Shown: positions 1 through 9,630 of the stretch, piece by piece
How the letters are laid out: every line of letters starts with the position of its first letter
Position numbering within the stretch: position 1 is the stretch's first letter
NCBI RefSeq assembly: GCF_001316105.1
Contig: NZ_BBCP01000011.1
Location: 1 to 64,000, forward strand
Reading direction: 5' to 3'
DNA: 64,000 nucleotides
DNA from: Thermogymnomonas acidicola JCM 13583
Lineage (GTDB): Archaea > Thermoplasmatota > Thermoplasmata > Thermoplasmatales > Thermoplasmataceae
Made by a program: the position numbers and the translations under genes
The notes under the pieces: model-generated
Told to the model about the DNA's origin: nothing
Database searches by the model: none
Seen by the model: the letters and a program-made list of their open reading frames with translations, nothing else

Positions 1-743
1 TCTCAAGGCTCAAGGAGGGTGTCAGGGGAGACGGAAGGAAGCCCAAGGAATACAGGAAGATCAACATAATCACGAACTACGTGCCCAGGGCTGCAGGCTC
101 CGCCCTTGTTGAGCTAGGCAACACAAAGGTGCTCGTCGGGGGTTAAGATAGAGACGGGGGGGAGCCGTTCCCCCCCGACACGCCGAACATGGGTGTCCTC
201 ACAACCAACCTGGAGCTCCTGCCCATGGCCTTCCCCTCATTCGAGGCCGGGCCCCCAAACGAGCAGTCAATAGAGATAGCAAGGGTCGTGGACAGGGGGG
301 GGATAAGGGAGAGCAGGATGGTTGACCTGGAAAAGCTGGTCATAGAGCCAGGCAAGAAGGTCTGGATCATATTCATCGACATAAATGTCCTCGACTATGA
401 CGGCAACCTCATAGACGCCAGTTCCCTCGGTGCTGTTGCGGCGCTGAGGACCGCTGTGGTGCCAGCCTCAAAGGAGGGTGGCGAGGACTTTGCACTGCCT
501 GTGAACAGCATACCAATATCCGTGACCATGGCGAAGATAGGGGGGGACAACCTCCTCTGCGACCCAGACCTGGAGGAAGAGCAGCTCTCCAGCACGAGGA
601 TAACTGTGACCACCACGGAGGACGGACACATCAGGGCAATGCAGAAGGGCGACGCGGGAACCCTTGACCTGGAGGAGATCAGAAAAGCTATAAAACTATC
701 AAGCGATATAGGTCGCCAGCTCAGGGAGAAATACTTCAGGTGA
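1..743 (+). CDS. rrp42: Exosome core subunit Rrp42 (5' end cut, frameshifted)
   Basis: Non-catalytic RNase PH-type subunit of the archaeal exosome ring, which pairs with Rrp41 in 3'-5' RNA decay. The 5' end lies outside the window; the open frame starts at base 3. The segment GDGRKPKEYR followed by TNYVPRAAGSA is the usual N-terminal half, and the later LCDPDLEEE and SSDIGRQLREKY segments are typical of the C-terminal half. The frame breaks at a 5-G run (138-142) followed by TAA and is restored after a 7-G run (156-162) and a 7-C run (170-176). Removing the extra bases gives the expected VGVKIETGEPFPDTPN. An 8-G run at 295-302 adds a further glycine in frame. It heads an operon with rpl37ae, rpoP and pus10, the classic archaeal exosome neighbourhood. 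Identity is firm; the breaks are probably sequence errors. Confidence 0.93.
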
Positions 744-749
744 TGTCCA

Positions 750-1007
750 GTGTCAAGGAGGACAGTTAAGGTAGGTGCCGCGGGCAGGTTCGGGCCCAGG
801 TACGGGGGGGTAACCGTCAGGAAGGCCTGGAACGAGATATACAAGCTTAAGAAGGCCACATATGCCTGTCCGTCCTGCGGCAAGAGGAGGGTCAGGCGCG
901 TGGCAAACGGCATCTGGGAATGCTCCTACTGCAGCTATAAGTTTGCCGGTGGCTCCTACACGCCAGAGGTAACGGCGCAGATCACACAGGAGGCCCAGAA
1001 TGTATAA
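750..1007 (+). CDS. rpl37ae: 50S ribosomal protein L37Ae
   Basis: Zinc-ribbon protein of the large ribosomal subunit, 85 residues, normal for the family. It starts at GTG 750, seven bases after the rrp42 stop. It shows the N-terminal GRFGPRYG motif and a zinc ribbon with CPSC near residues 40-43 and CSYC near residues 58-61. The 7-G run at 804-810 gives YGGVTV where the family has YGVTV, an extra glycine added in frame. The last codons overlap the start of rpoP, so the two are translationally coupled. Confidence 0.96.
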   Translation: MSRRTVKVGAAGRFGPRYGGVTVRKAWNEIYKLKKATYACPSCGKRRVRRVANGIWECSYCSYKFAGGSYTPEVTAQITQEAQNV

Positions 1008-1134
1008 GTGCATAAGGTGTGGCAGGCCCCCCCTGCGCGAGAGCTACGGTACCGCAGAGATAGAGTGTGAGTGCGGCTCAAGGGTCTTTGTCAAGTCCAG
1101 GCCACCCATAGAGAAGGAAGTAATTGCAAGATAG
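1000..1134 (+). CDS. rpoP: DNA-directed RNA polymerase subunit P
   Basis: Small zinc-binding polymerase subunit (Rpb12 homologue), 44 residues. ATG 1000 lies inside the end of rpl37ae. The protein begins MYKCIRCG and carries a second CECG pair, giving the four zinc ligands expected. A 7-C run near 1027 gives a double proline after CGR, probably one proline too many. The order rrp42-rpl37ae-rpoP is conserved in euryarchaea, which supports a gene this short. Confidence 0.93.
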   Translation: MYKCIRCGRPPLRESYGTAEIECECGSRVFVKSRPPIEKEVIAR

Positions 1135-1138
1135 GTGC

Positions 1139-2321
1139 ATGGTACGCATAGAGGCCGAGATACCTCACGACATCTGCGTGAGGTGTGCCGGCAGGATCTT
1201 TGCCCTTGTGGACAGCGGCCTCACGAATACGGGCAGGGGGGGGAGATGCTGCAGTTCGCCATCCGGTCGCTGACAGGCAACAGGGACTTCTCATTTGTTC
1301 CGGAGCGAAGTTGCAGGGTCTGCAGGGGGGGTACCTTCCTCCAGATGGAGAAGTACCTCTCCATGTTCCTAGACGCCACCTCAGGGTACGAGTTCTCGAC
1401 CTTCCTCGTGGGTTCCACGTTCCCGGAGGAGACCGTCTCAGAAGAGCAGGCTATCCAGGCCCTGTTCCCGGGTCTCGGGGGGGAGAGCATAAAGAGGGAG
1501 TTCAACAGGGAGCTTGGCAAGCTCATATCTTCAAAGACAGGGAAGCAGCACGACCGGAAGGAACCGGACATCATAGCAAACTATGACCTCAGGTACGACA
1601 CACTCAGCCTGACGGTGAGGGGGGGCTTTTACGTAAAGGGCAGGTACAGGAAGCTGAGCAGGGAAATACCGCAGACAAGGTGGATACACAGGGTCGGTGA
1701 CGACAGGTCTGTGGAGTACTTCATCGGAAAGCCGCTCTGTGACATGCTGGGTGGCAAGGAATACCACCTCCATGCGGCGGGCAGGGAGGATGTGGACGTA
1801 AGGATGCTCGGGAGTGGCAGGGACTTCGTTATCGAGGTGGTGAACCCGAGGATAAGGCACCTTGACCTTGAGGAGTTCAGAGAGAGGGTCAACGCATCTG
1901 GATACGTAGAGGTTGATGCACTTTCACTGGCCGGCCCCGATGATGTTGTGAAGGTAAAATCCCTGCAGCACGAGAAGACATACGAGGCTGTGGTGAGGGG
2001 GGAGAGGGAAGCATAGACTGTTCCAGGCTTAGGGAAGCGCTCTCCTCCATATCTGGAAAACTTATATATCAGCGTACTCCATTAAGGGTATCCGGCAGAA
2101 GGGCGGACAAGATACGGCCAAAGAGGATAGTGGCTGCCTCTCTCTTGTGGTGCGAGGGAGACAGGGCGGCCATAAGGGTGAGGGCAGAGGCAGGCACTTA
2201 CATAAAGGAGATGGTCAGCGGAGACGGTGGAAGGACAAAACCGAGTTTGTCCTCCCTTTACGGCTCACCACTGGTGGTGAGTGAGCTGGATGTGGTGGAG
2301 ATACACAGAGAGGGTGGTTGA
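1139..2321 (+). CDS. pus10: tRNA pseudouridine synthase Pus10 (frameshifted)
   Basis: Makes pseudouridine 54/55 in the TPsiC arm of archaeal tRNAs. The likely start is ATG 1139 ([16 protein letters not shown]), which supplies the first CxxC of the N-terminal THUMP/zinc region; a second pair, CRVCRG, follows. The frame changes at an 8-G run near 1236-1243 and again near 2000, where a premature TAG at 2014 is bypassed. The C-terminal [19 protein letters not shown] block is the hallmark of the Pus10 catalytic core. The catalytic Asp region was not separately assigned. Translated across the breaks it is about 390 residues, normal for archaeal Pus10. The stop overlaps the upstream edge of rpl21e. 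Confidence 0.9.
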
Positions 2322-2323
2322 GC

Positions 2324-2629
2324 ATGGTAAAGATGTCCCACGGCCCAAGGGCCGGTTCCAGGATGAAGATGACCAAGCGGGTGAGCGAGAGGGGGGGTAT
2401 GCCACCCGTTACCAGGTTCATGCAGGAGTTCGAAGTAGGCGATTACGCCTCAATAGATATCGAGCCGTCAGTGCACTCAGGCATGCCGTATCACGGCTTT
2501 CAGGGGGGGCTCACAGGGAGAGTTGTGGCCAGGCAGGGTGACTGCTACCTGGTCGCTGTCAGGGTCGGTGGGGGGGTAACGAAGAAGGTTCTGGCAGCTC
2601 CTGTGCACCTGAAGAAAGTGGTCCAATGA
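2324..2629 (+). CDS. rpl21e: 50S ribosomal protein L21e
   Basis: Large-subunit ribosomal protein of about 100 residues. ATG 2324 is preferred because MVK-SHG is the family N-terminus; a TTG at 2318 in the same frame overlaps the pus10 stop and cannot be excluded. The segment [20 protein letters not shown] and the HGFQG motif are diagnostic. Three 7-base G runs are crossed without loss of frame, each apparently adding a glycine (RGGM, QGGL, GGGV). The stop overlaps the rpoF start by four bases. Confidence 0.95.
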   Translation: MVKMSHGPRAGSRMKMTKRVSERGGMPPVTRFMQEFEVGDYASIDIEPSVHSGMPYHGFQGGLTGRVVARQGDCYLVAVRVGGGVTKKVLAAPVHLKKVVQ

Positions 2630-2934
2630 GGATCAGGTACAGGACGATAGCAGAGACGTACGAGATACTGCACTCCAAGCAGAGCCACAGTGATCCGGAA
2701 AAGGACTCGCTGGCCTACTGCGAGTCGTTCCTCAAGCTGAAGCCTGAGGAGGCGAGGAAGGCCGTTAAGTATATACAGGAAGAGTTCAGGGTGCCGGAGA
2801 AGGTTGCCGTGAAGCTTGTCGACCTGAAGCCCGTTTCCAGGGACGAACTTGTTGCGGTCCTGTCAAGTTACGGCGTGATGCTTGACGAAAACAATTTAAG
2901 CAAGATGTTGGATTATTTCCTGGGGGGGCTGTAA
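2626..2934 (+). CDS. rpoF: DNA-directed RNA polymerase subunit F (Rpb4)
   Basis: Stalk subunit that pairs with RpoE and helps open-complex formation; 102 residues as expected. The ATG overlaps the rpl21e stop (ATGA). The acidic/helical C-terminal HRDC-like region contains [19 protein letters not shown]. The order L21e-RpoF-DUF655-KsgA is a conserved archaeal arrangement. A 7-G run near the C-terminus gives a terminal GGL. Confidence 0.93.
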   Translation: MRIRYRTIAETYEILHSKQSHSDPEKDSLAYCESFLKLKPEEARKAVKYIQEEFRVPEKVAVKLVDLKPVSRDELVAVLSSYGVMLDENNLSKMLDYFLGGL

Positions 2935-2946
2935 GAGGTATCTCAC

Positions 2947-3499
2947 TTGGAAGAGTACGCATACATTCTAGACTACCTCCCGCAGGGCAGGGCTGACGAG
3001 AAGGGCTACAGGAAGACGCCGGTAGCACTGGCACTGGGCGAGACAGAGTTCAAGCTTCTGGAGCTCGTCCCAAAGCCCGACGCGGGGGGGATAAATGTGG
3101 GTGACAGAGTCTACATAGGCAAGGACGCTGAGAAGAGGGACAAGATAGCGGCAGTCAGGCGCAGGATATCTTACAAGGAACTCACCAGCGCCGCGGCGAA
3201 CGAGCTCCCGTACATAATCGAGGACATAGTGAAGCAGAGGGAGAAGTTCTTCGTGGACTTCTTCAACAGGGCGGAGCCGATCAACACGAGGATGCACACG
3301 TTGGAGCTGCTCCCTGGCCTTGGCAACAAGACCATGTGGAACATACTCGAGGAGAGGAAGAAGAGGCCGTTCGAGTCCTTTGAGGACCTTGTGCAGAGAA
3401 TAAAGACCATACACAACCCCCCAGAAGATGATCGCCAGCCGTATACTGCAGGAGCTCGAGGAGAGGAACGAGAAGTACAAGCTATTTGTGGCTAGATGA
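2947..3499 (+). CDS. DUF655 RNA-binding protein (frameshifted near the end)
   Basis: Conserved archaeal DUF655 protein, an OB-fold domain followed by a helix-hairpin-helix region (LPGLGNKTMWNILEERK). The exact role is not established; linkage to rpoF and ksgA suggests RNA or ribosome work. Translation starts at TTG 2947. The start MEEYAYILDYLPQGR matches the family. A run of six C near 3417-3422 replaces an expected five and diverts the frame. Removing one base restores NPQKMIASRILQELEERN and a stop at 3497-3499 that overlaps the ksgA start. Confidence 0.88.
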
Positions 3500-4260
3500 G
3501 CGGTATTAACCTTCACAGGAGGTACGGGCAGGTCCTTCTCAACAACAGGGGGGGATAGCGATCAGGGAAGCCGATACCCTCGGCCTAGGCGCGGGTTCCC
3601 ACGTCCTGGAGATAGGCCCGGGCACTGGCATCCTGACTCAGGTGCTCCTTGAGAGGGGGCTCAAGGTGACCGCCGTCGAGGCCGACCATAACATGTACGA
3701 TGAGATACGCTGGAAGTTCCAGAAGTTTGTGGAATCGGGGGCAGCTCGTGCCGGTGAAGCAGGACTTCCTTGAGTTCCAGGCCGGGGGGGAGTACGATGG
3801 CATAATAGGCAATATACCGTACCACATAACTTCGCAGATCGTGTTCAGGCTCCCGGAGTTCAGGTTCAGGAGGGCGGTGATAATGGTGCAGAGGGAGTTT
3901 GCTGAGAGGATGGTGGCAGCTCCAGGGAGCAGGGACTACTCAAGGCTGTCTGTCAGCGTGGCACTCAGGTTCAACGCCAGGATAGAGAAGATCGTGGCCA
4001 GGAAGTACTTCAGGCCCGTGCCTAAGGTGGACTCTGCAATCGTCTCCCTTCAGCCAAGGGAAACGCCTGTGGATATGGCTGCTGTCGAAAAGGTGATACA
4101 GAGGGCCTTTTCCATGAGGAGAAAGAAGCTGGGGGGGAATATATTCGAGGGGGGGTGCCCACAGGAGTATGCGGAACTGAGGCCCGATCAGATCAGCCCG
4201 GAGGCATTCCTCGACCTGGCCTCAAGGCTCACGGGCCTTTCTCCGCGTGGTCACCCGTAG
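3496..4260 (+). CDS. ksgA: 16S rRNA dimethyladenosine transferase KsgA/Dim1 (frameshifted)
   Basis: Dimethylates two adjacent adenosines near the 3' end of 16S rRNA during small-subunit assembly. It starts at ATG 3496, overlapping the DUF655 stop. The SAM-binding motif is VLEIGPGTGILT, the acidic loop is AVEAD, and the catalytic NIPYHI (N-x-P-Y/F type) follows at about 3815. Frame breaks occur at a 7-G run near 3548-3554 and at a 5-G run near 3737-3741 where four are expected. The reconstructed length is about 254 residues, normal. The last 32 bases overlap the convergent stomatin gene. Confidence 0.92.
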
Positions 4261-5044
4261 ACTCTGTCATGCCCTTTATGGTGAACGGGTTCGAAACGAG
4301 CCCTGCGGCAGGCGTGTTGATGGGCACCATCATCAGGGTGCCCTTGCCCTCAAGGCCTATCTCGTAGAGTATGTTGAGCCACCTCAGCTGGAAGGCTGTT
4401 GGGTTATCCACGTACTGGTTTGCGGCCTCAACCATCTTCTGGGCAGCCTCTACCTCCGCAAGTGCCAGTGTGACCCTGGACCTCCTCTCCCTCTCCGCCG
4501 CTGCCTGCCTGGACATGGCCTCCTGCAGGTTGGAAGGGACGACAACGTCCCTTATCTCCACGGACGATACCTTGACGCCCCCCCACGTCTCTGTCTTCTC
4601 GTCTATTATCTGCCTGGCAGCCTCTCCTATCTTCTCCCTCTCGGAAAGCACCTCGTCGAACATTGTCTTGCCCAGCACCTCCCTGAGCGTGGTCTGGGCG
4701 GAATAGTTGGTGGCCTGCAGGTAGTTCTCCACGTTTAGCGCAGCCCTCTGGGGGTCCACAACCTGGAAGTACATGACCGCGTCTACGTTTATCGGGACGT
4801 TGTCCTTGGTGAACGTGCTCTCTGTCTTGAAGGAAACGGCTTGTATTCGGGTGGATATTACCTGGTTCATCTTGCTTATGATGGGCGTCACGTAAATTAT
4901 GCCTGGCCCCTTGAGGCCAGTGAACCTACCGAGCGTGAGAACAACTCCCCCCCTCTCCCACTCCTTCAGGATGTGTATGCCGGAGAGCAGTATTATCAGC
5001 ACTATTATCAGCACTATGATCAGGACTATCTCCAGGGGTGTCAT
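4229..5044 (-). CDS. SPFH/stomatin-like membrane protein
   Basis: Prohibitin/stomatin (band 7) protein of 271 residues that scaffolds membrane microdomains, often with an NfeD partner or protease (none seen next to it). It has one N-terminal membrane helix (about residues 5-22), then the SPFH domain beginning ILKEWERGGVVLTLGRF. A charged coiled-coil helix (AERERRSRVTLALAEVEAAQ) precedes the short C-terminal region. An in-frame 7-base run gives ERGGVV. An AT-rich TATA-like stretch lies at about 5068-5080. The 3' end overlaps ksgA tail-to-tail. Confidence 0.9.
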   Translation of the reverse strand: MTPLEIVLIIVLIIVLIILLSGIHILKEWERGGVVLTLGRFTGLKGPGIIYVTPIISKMNQVISTRIQAVSFKTESTFTKDNVPINVDAVMYFQVVDPQRAALNVENYLQATNYSAQTTLREVLGKTMFDEVLSEREKIGEAARQIIDEKTETWGGVKVSSVEIRDVVVPSNLQEAMSRQAAAERERRSRVTLALAEVEAAQKMVEAANQYVDNPTAFQLRWLNILYEIGLEGKGTLMMVPINTPAAGLVSNPFTIKGMTESTGDHAEKGP

Positions 5045-5126
5045 CTTAATTTTATAAAAGGAAACTTAATATTTTAAACTTTGCCAAGCCGAGAGGGAAA
5101 GCCCTGCGTCCGTCTCCATGAATGGT

Positions 5127-5716
5127 TCAGGCCATACTTTGGTCGCTGCTCCGCGATCCTGTGTAAGGGTTGATCCTGCCCAGGATGAACATGGAGAGGA
5201 ACTCACCGTCCCTTAGGAAGCACTCCCTCATGTACCCCCCTCAACCTGGAACCCGTTCTTCATCAGCACGCGCAGTGACCTGAGGTTATCCTCGAGCACC
5301 CTTGTGTGAAGCCTGTGCATTCCGAGGTCCCTGAAGGCGAAGTCGCATACCAGCGAGAGGGCCCTTGTCGCATAGCCCATGCCCCCCCAGAACTTCCTGC
5401 CTATCCAGTAGCCAACGTGCGCGTCCAGGTCGTAAGAGTCGAGGTCAGAGAGGCCTATTATGCCTACGAGTTCGTGTGAGACGGCATCCCTTATGGCGAA
5501 GTCTATGGCAAAGGGCCTTCCGTTGATCTCCCTGTTCCTGTCTATGAAGTAAGATGCATGGAACACGGTGTACGGGTAGGGAAAGCTGTGGCCCCCCCCT
5601 ATCGTCCTCTGTATCTCGGGGGGGTCGTTCGCAAGTGCTGCAAGTTCCCTGGGATCCACCGTGCCCAGGTCACTGTCCAGTTCAACCAAACTGTCCGTGA
5701 GCAAGTACCTCTGCAC
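5127..5716 (-). CDS. GNAT N-acetyltransferase, RimJ/RimL type (frameshifted near the end)
   Basis: Acetyl-CoA dependent N-acetyltransferase; the substrate is unknown. The fold is recognisable from VGYWIGRKFWGGMGYATRAL, in which the acetyl-CoA loop follows the family pattern, and from LHTRVLEDNLRSLRVLMKNGF at the C-terminal half. A run of six C near 5235-5240 stops the frame at EGGT. Correcting to four restores EGYMRECFLRDGEF and an end at 5127. Two in-frame 7-base runs lie in the N-terminal half. About 195 residues when repaired. Confidence 0.87.
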
Positions 5717-5795
5717 TGGCCAGTCAGGAAAACGGGTTATAAAACGGTATCCGGGAAAAGGTTTTATGAATTCGGCGTATACATTTCAGAACTTC

Positions 5796-6447
5796 ATGCG
5801 GTTCAAGGCTACTCTGGTATCCTGGCAGGACATAGAGGACTGGTGTGATGCAATCAGGGAGAAGATCGTTGGCGACTATGAGCCGAACGTGATCATCGGC
5901 CTCTCCCGTGGGGGGGCCTTGTGCCTGCGAGGATCCTCTCGGACAAGCTCTGGGTGAAGGAGCTCATATCCGTCAAGACCGAGCACTGGGGGGGCATCAC
6001 GGCAACAAAGGACGGCAAGGCTGTTCTCAAGACCTACGGTAAGCCAGACCTCACAGGGAAGAGGGTTCTCGTGGTTGATGACATAACGGACACGGGGGGG
6101 GAGAGCATGAGGCTCGCGTACGACTTCGTGAAGTCCCTGAACCCCCCCTCTCCGTCAGGACAGCGACAATGCTCCATGTGTCGAGGTCCAGTTTCGTCCC
6201 GGACTACTATGCCAGGTACGTGGACGAGAAGAACTGGGCCTGGTTCATATTCCCGTGGAACGTATACGAAGACCTTGACAACCTTATAGGGAGGTCCATG
6301 TCGGAGCCCATGGAGACAACGGAGATAAGGGAGATACTCCTGAGGGACTACGGGCTCGACGTGTCTTCCCTGGACATGGAAAAGATACTGCGCGACTTCG
6401 AGAACATGGGCAGGATAAGGAGGAACGGAGAGGTCTGGGTCAGGTGA
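5796..6447 (+). CDS. Phosphoribosyltransferase family protein (frameshifted)
   Basis: Type I PRTase of the archaeal purine/xanthine-like group. The PRPP loop is VLVVDDITDTGGES, with the paired acidic residues and the TG turn; the 7-G run there adds a glycine (family DDITDTGES). I prefer ATG 5796 (MRFKATLVSW), which aligns with family starts, over ATG 5766. Frame changes occur at a 7-G run near 5909 and a 7-C run near 6141. The C-terminal extension (EIREILLRDYGLDV to RIRRNGEVWVR) looks like a small helical or winged tail. The exact base substrate cannot be told from sequence. Confidence 0.85.
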
Positions 6448-6448
6448 A

Positions 6449-7391
6449 TCATGGCACGACCACAGTTCCGGAATGCCCTGAAAGGGTCTCTGTGCACCTC
6501 TCCAGGGAGGCTATATGTGCCACCTTCCCACCCCCCCTCCTGATGAAGTCCACCGCAGCCCTTACCTTTGGCCCCATGCTCCCGTCCTGGAACTCACCGC
6601 GGCGCAGCATTTCCTCCCAGCTCCCCCCCGGCACTCGCCCTCCTGATCGGCTCCTGTGAGGGCCTGCCGTAATCCCTGTAGACGAATTCCACATCTGTGA
6701 GGATCACGAGCCTCTGCGCTTCGATCAGGTTGCCAAGCAGGGCAGAGGTGGCGTCCTTGTCGATCACCCCGTTGACCGGAGTTATTCCAGTGGAATCCCT
6801 TATGACGGGGATCCCCCCCGCCCCCCCACACGCTATTGGCAGGAACCCGTCGATAATTAGGGATATTATGGCCGAAGTCTCCATTATGTCCACAGGCCTT
6901 GGCGATGCCACCACACGCCTCCACCCCCCCTGTCGTCCTGCCTCTTCACATTCCAGCCGAGGCCGATGCCATGCTGGCAGCCTCATCCTCGCTCATGAAC
7001 GGGCCAATGAACTTCCTGGGTTCCCTGAGAGTAGGGTCATCTCTGTCCACCACTACACGGGTGAGGACCACCGCCGGGGGCTTGCCTATGCCAGCTTCCC
7101 TCCTTGCAAGGTCATAGGCCATCGCCAGCACCTCGCCAATCATGCCCTGTGACAGGCCACGGCGGTATGCATATCGAACGGGCGGATCTTCGATGCTGCC
7201 GCCTGGGCCTGTATCAGGAGTGACCCGACCTGCGGGCCGTTCCCGTGCGTGATCACGACCTCGTTCTCCTCGATCACAGGGAGCAGCGACCTGAAGGCCT
7301 CAGTCGCCCTTTTCAGCTGGCTCTCGTAGCTCCCATCGTCACCCTTTTCCTGGAGTGCGTTGCCACCCAGCGCTATAACGATCCTCTCCAT
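6449..7391 (-). CDS. arcC: Carbamate kinase (frameshifted several times)
   Basis: Amino-acid kinase family enzyme interconverting carbamoyl phosphate + ADP and carbamate + ATP. ATG 7391 gives MERIVIALGGNAL, the family start. THGNGPQVGSLL is the second signature and PVNGVIDKDATSALLG with LVILTDVEFVY is the nucleotide-binding end. FIGPFMSEDEA marks the central lobe. The gene is split by G/C runs near 7122-7145, 6922-6935, 6817-6829, 6621-6627 and 6529-6535, with small extra indels. Repaired length is about 310 residues, normal. A role in energy conservation from carbamoyl phosphate is inferred only from family. Confidence 0.87.
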
Positions 7392-7537
7392 GTGTACACC
7401 GCAGGGTGTGGCCATTTGAACGCTCTATTTAAGGCATTCATCCTTTCCTTGAACTCGCCTGAGCACTTGGGAAAGGATATGCACAATTTTCTTGCCTTTT
7501 TTCAAAAACAATATGTGCGATGCAGTTATGCGAGTTT

Positions 7538-8361
7538 ATGGAAATTGTTGTAGCACACACCCCCCTGACCCGGACGACTCCTTCATGTTCTACGCGATGT
7601 TCGAGGGGGGGAAGATCAGCACCAGGAACACATACAGGCAGGTGGTCAAGGACATAGAGACACTGAACAGGGAAGCTCCTTCCGGCACTTACGGTGTGAC
7701 CGCAATATCTGCCAACGGCTATGCATACGCGAGTGACAAGTATGCACTCACTCCTTCCGGTGCGAGCTTTGGAATAAGTTACGGGCCCATGGTGGTCGCG
7801 AGAAGGGACATCGACCTCTCCAGCGCCGTGCTTGCCACTCCTGGGCGGTACACATCATCGCACCTCCTCTACCAGATGTTCGGCCCAAAGCCGGCAAAGA
7901 TGGTGGAGATGCGCTTCGACCTCATTCCAGAGGCTGTGCAGAATGGTAAGGTTGACGCTGGCATCCTCATACACGACGAGCAGCTCACGTTCCAGAGGCG
8001 CGGCCTTGTGAAGGTCCTTGACCTGTACGAGGAGTGGAAGCAGTACGCAGGGGGGGAACTACCGATACCCCTTGCTTCAACGCCATAAGGAAGGACCTCG
8101 GAAAGGAGGCCATAGATGGCTTCAAGGCGGATTTCCAGGCATCAATAGTATATGGAAAGGAGCATGAGGACGACGCCTGAAGTATTCTCTCAGGTACGCC
8201 AGGTACAGTGATATCGAGCTTGAGAGGAAGTTCGTGAGGATGTACGTGAATGAGCTCACTGTAGACTTCGGAGAGAGGGGGGCAGGAGGGCGCTCAGAAT
8301 GTACTATGACCGTGCCATATCCATGGGCCTGCTACCGGACTTTGACCTCGAGATAGTGTGA
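7538..8361 (+). CDS. mqnD: 1,4-dihydroxy-6-naphthoate synthase-like protein MqnD (frameshifted)
   Basis: Enzyme of the futalosine route to menaquinone that converts cyclic dehypoxanthine futalosine to dihydroxynaphthoate. ATG 7538 gives MEIVVAHTP, then DPDDSFMFYAMFEG after repairing a 6-C run (7560-7565) that should be four. SYGPMVVAR, ATPGRYTSSHLL and DAGILIHDEQLTF are family segments. Other breaks are a missing G near 8076 (expected PLGFNAIRKDLG), a missing C near 8178, and the run near 8277-8282. Repaired length is about 273 residues. A MenA-type prenyltransferase at 48.6 kb fits the same pathway. Confidence 0.85.
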
Positions 8362-9627
8362 GTGGGGGGGTGGTTCCGCTGGAGGTGAGGGACAGGTTCA
8401 CCGGTGAGGTGATGGGCGAGATCGAAGATGGGGGGGACCTGCTCCTGGACTGGAGGGCTTGGCAGGAAGAATCCTGCAAGGGCCTGGAGGGCCTGACAGT
8501 GGAGCAGAGGATGGAGCAGTCCACTGGATCGCCAGGTGGCTCTCTGCTCAGCCGGAGGAGATCGCTACCGAGCTCGCCAGGGAGAGTGGAAAGACAGTCT
8601 CCGAATCGAAGAATGAGTTGCTCTCCTCCTCTCTGGCCATGGCCAGGACTGCCTCCTCATTCAGCTCGCTCCTCGCCCTCACAGGCTCATGGAAGGGAGG
8701 CGAGCGCTACTTCTCCCTCAGTTCCAGGGCCCGTGGTCTGCCGTTTCGATGCTTCGCTTCCGGTCCTGGGGATATCCACACCTCTGGCCGTATCTGTGCT
8801 GACCGGATCGCCACTGGCAATGCTGTGCGAAGAAGGGCCTTCAATCACTGTGGCCAGGATCCTGAAGGAGCTGCCAAGGGCGGGCCTGCCGGTGTCCGCA
8901 TTCAGGCAGTGTACTGCAGCACAGGGAGTGGCTGACAGGGCCACCCACATAGACTCCACTCTCAGGAGGGACTTCGGCTCTTTCATCGGCCCCGTCAAAC
9001 CGGTTGTGGTGCTCGTTGACGGTGACAACGACAGGGTGGCATCCGATTTCGTGGACTCTGCCACGTTCTCCATGGGCCAGGCCTGGGCATCCACAGGCTA
9101 CCTCTTCGCACCGCAGGCGGTGTTCGAGTACGTTAAGAACAGGGTACTGGAGGAGGTGGAGCAGAGGATGGACTTGCAGTCACCGCAGGGCAGGCTGGGC
9201 GCCTTCACTTCCGAGAGGAGGAGGGAGGCCTGGCTTGGCTCCATCCAGTCACAGGTCAGTAGGGGGGGCGGTGCCCATCGGGCCGTCCATATCTTGGAAG
9301 GTACCAGTGCTGGAGGCCTCAGGCCTGAATCCGGAAAGGGGGGGTGAACCCGGCCCATACATGTTCCTCTCATGGTACCGGGACCTGGAGAGCCTGGGCC
9401 AGCACATCCGCTCCCTCGGTTCAAGCCTTGTCTACCTCTACACCGAGGACGAGGGGGGGGTGGCGAGGGCTTTTTTCAGGAAGGGTGGTATGAGTGTCAT
9501 GCTCAACTCCCCACCTGCATCTGTGGTCTCCCTGGCAGAAATGGCCCTGTTCTCCAATGGCTCTCCTGGCCCTGAGGAAACGATCCTCAATTGCGTGCGC
9601 AGGAGGGAGCTCATTTTCCTAGGATGA
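8358..9627 (+). CDS. Aldehyde dehydrogenase superfamily protein lacking catalytic residues (frameshifted)
   Basis: Related to NAD(P)-dependent aldehyde dehydrogenases. It begins at GTG 8358, overlapping the mqnD stop. VRDRFTGEVMGEI is a typical N-terminal edge, ELARESGKTVSES matches the family E-sGK-x-x-x-E helix, and SPLAMLCEEGPSITVARIL matches the cofactor region. The catalytic Cys motif GQ-x-C reads GQAWAS, and the general-base Glu of the ELGGK motif is absent (the segment reads SFIGPVKPVVVLVD). Breaks occur near 8505-8515, 8690-8705 and 9260-9266. At about 420 residues it is shorter than usual ALDHs. Two independent losses argue against simple sequencing error, so it may be a pseudoenzyme; function unknown. 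Confidence 0.7.
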
Positions 9628-9630
9628 AGC

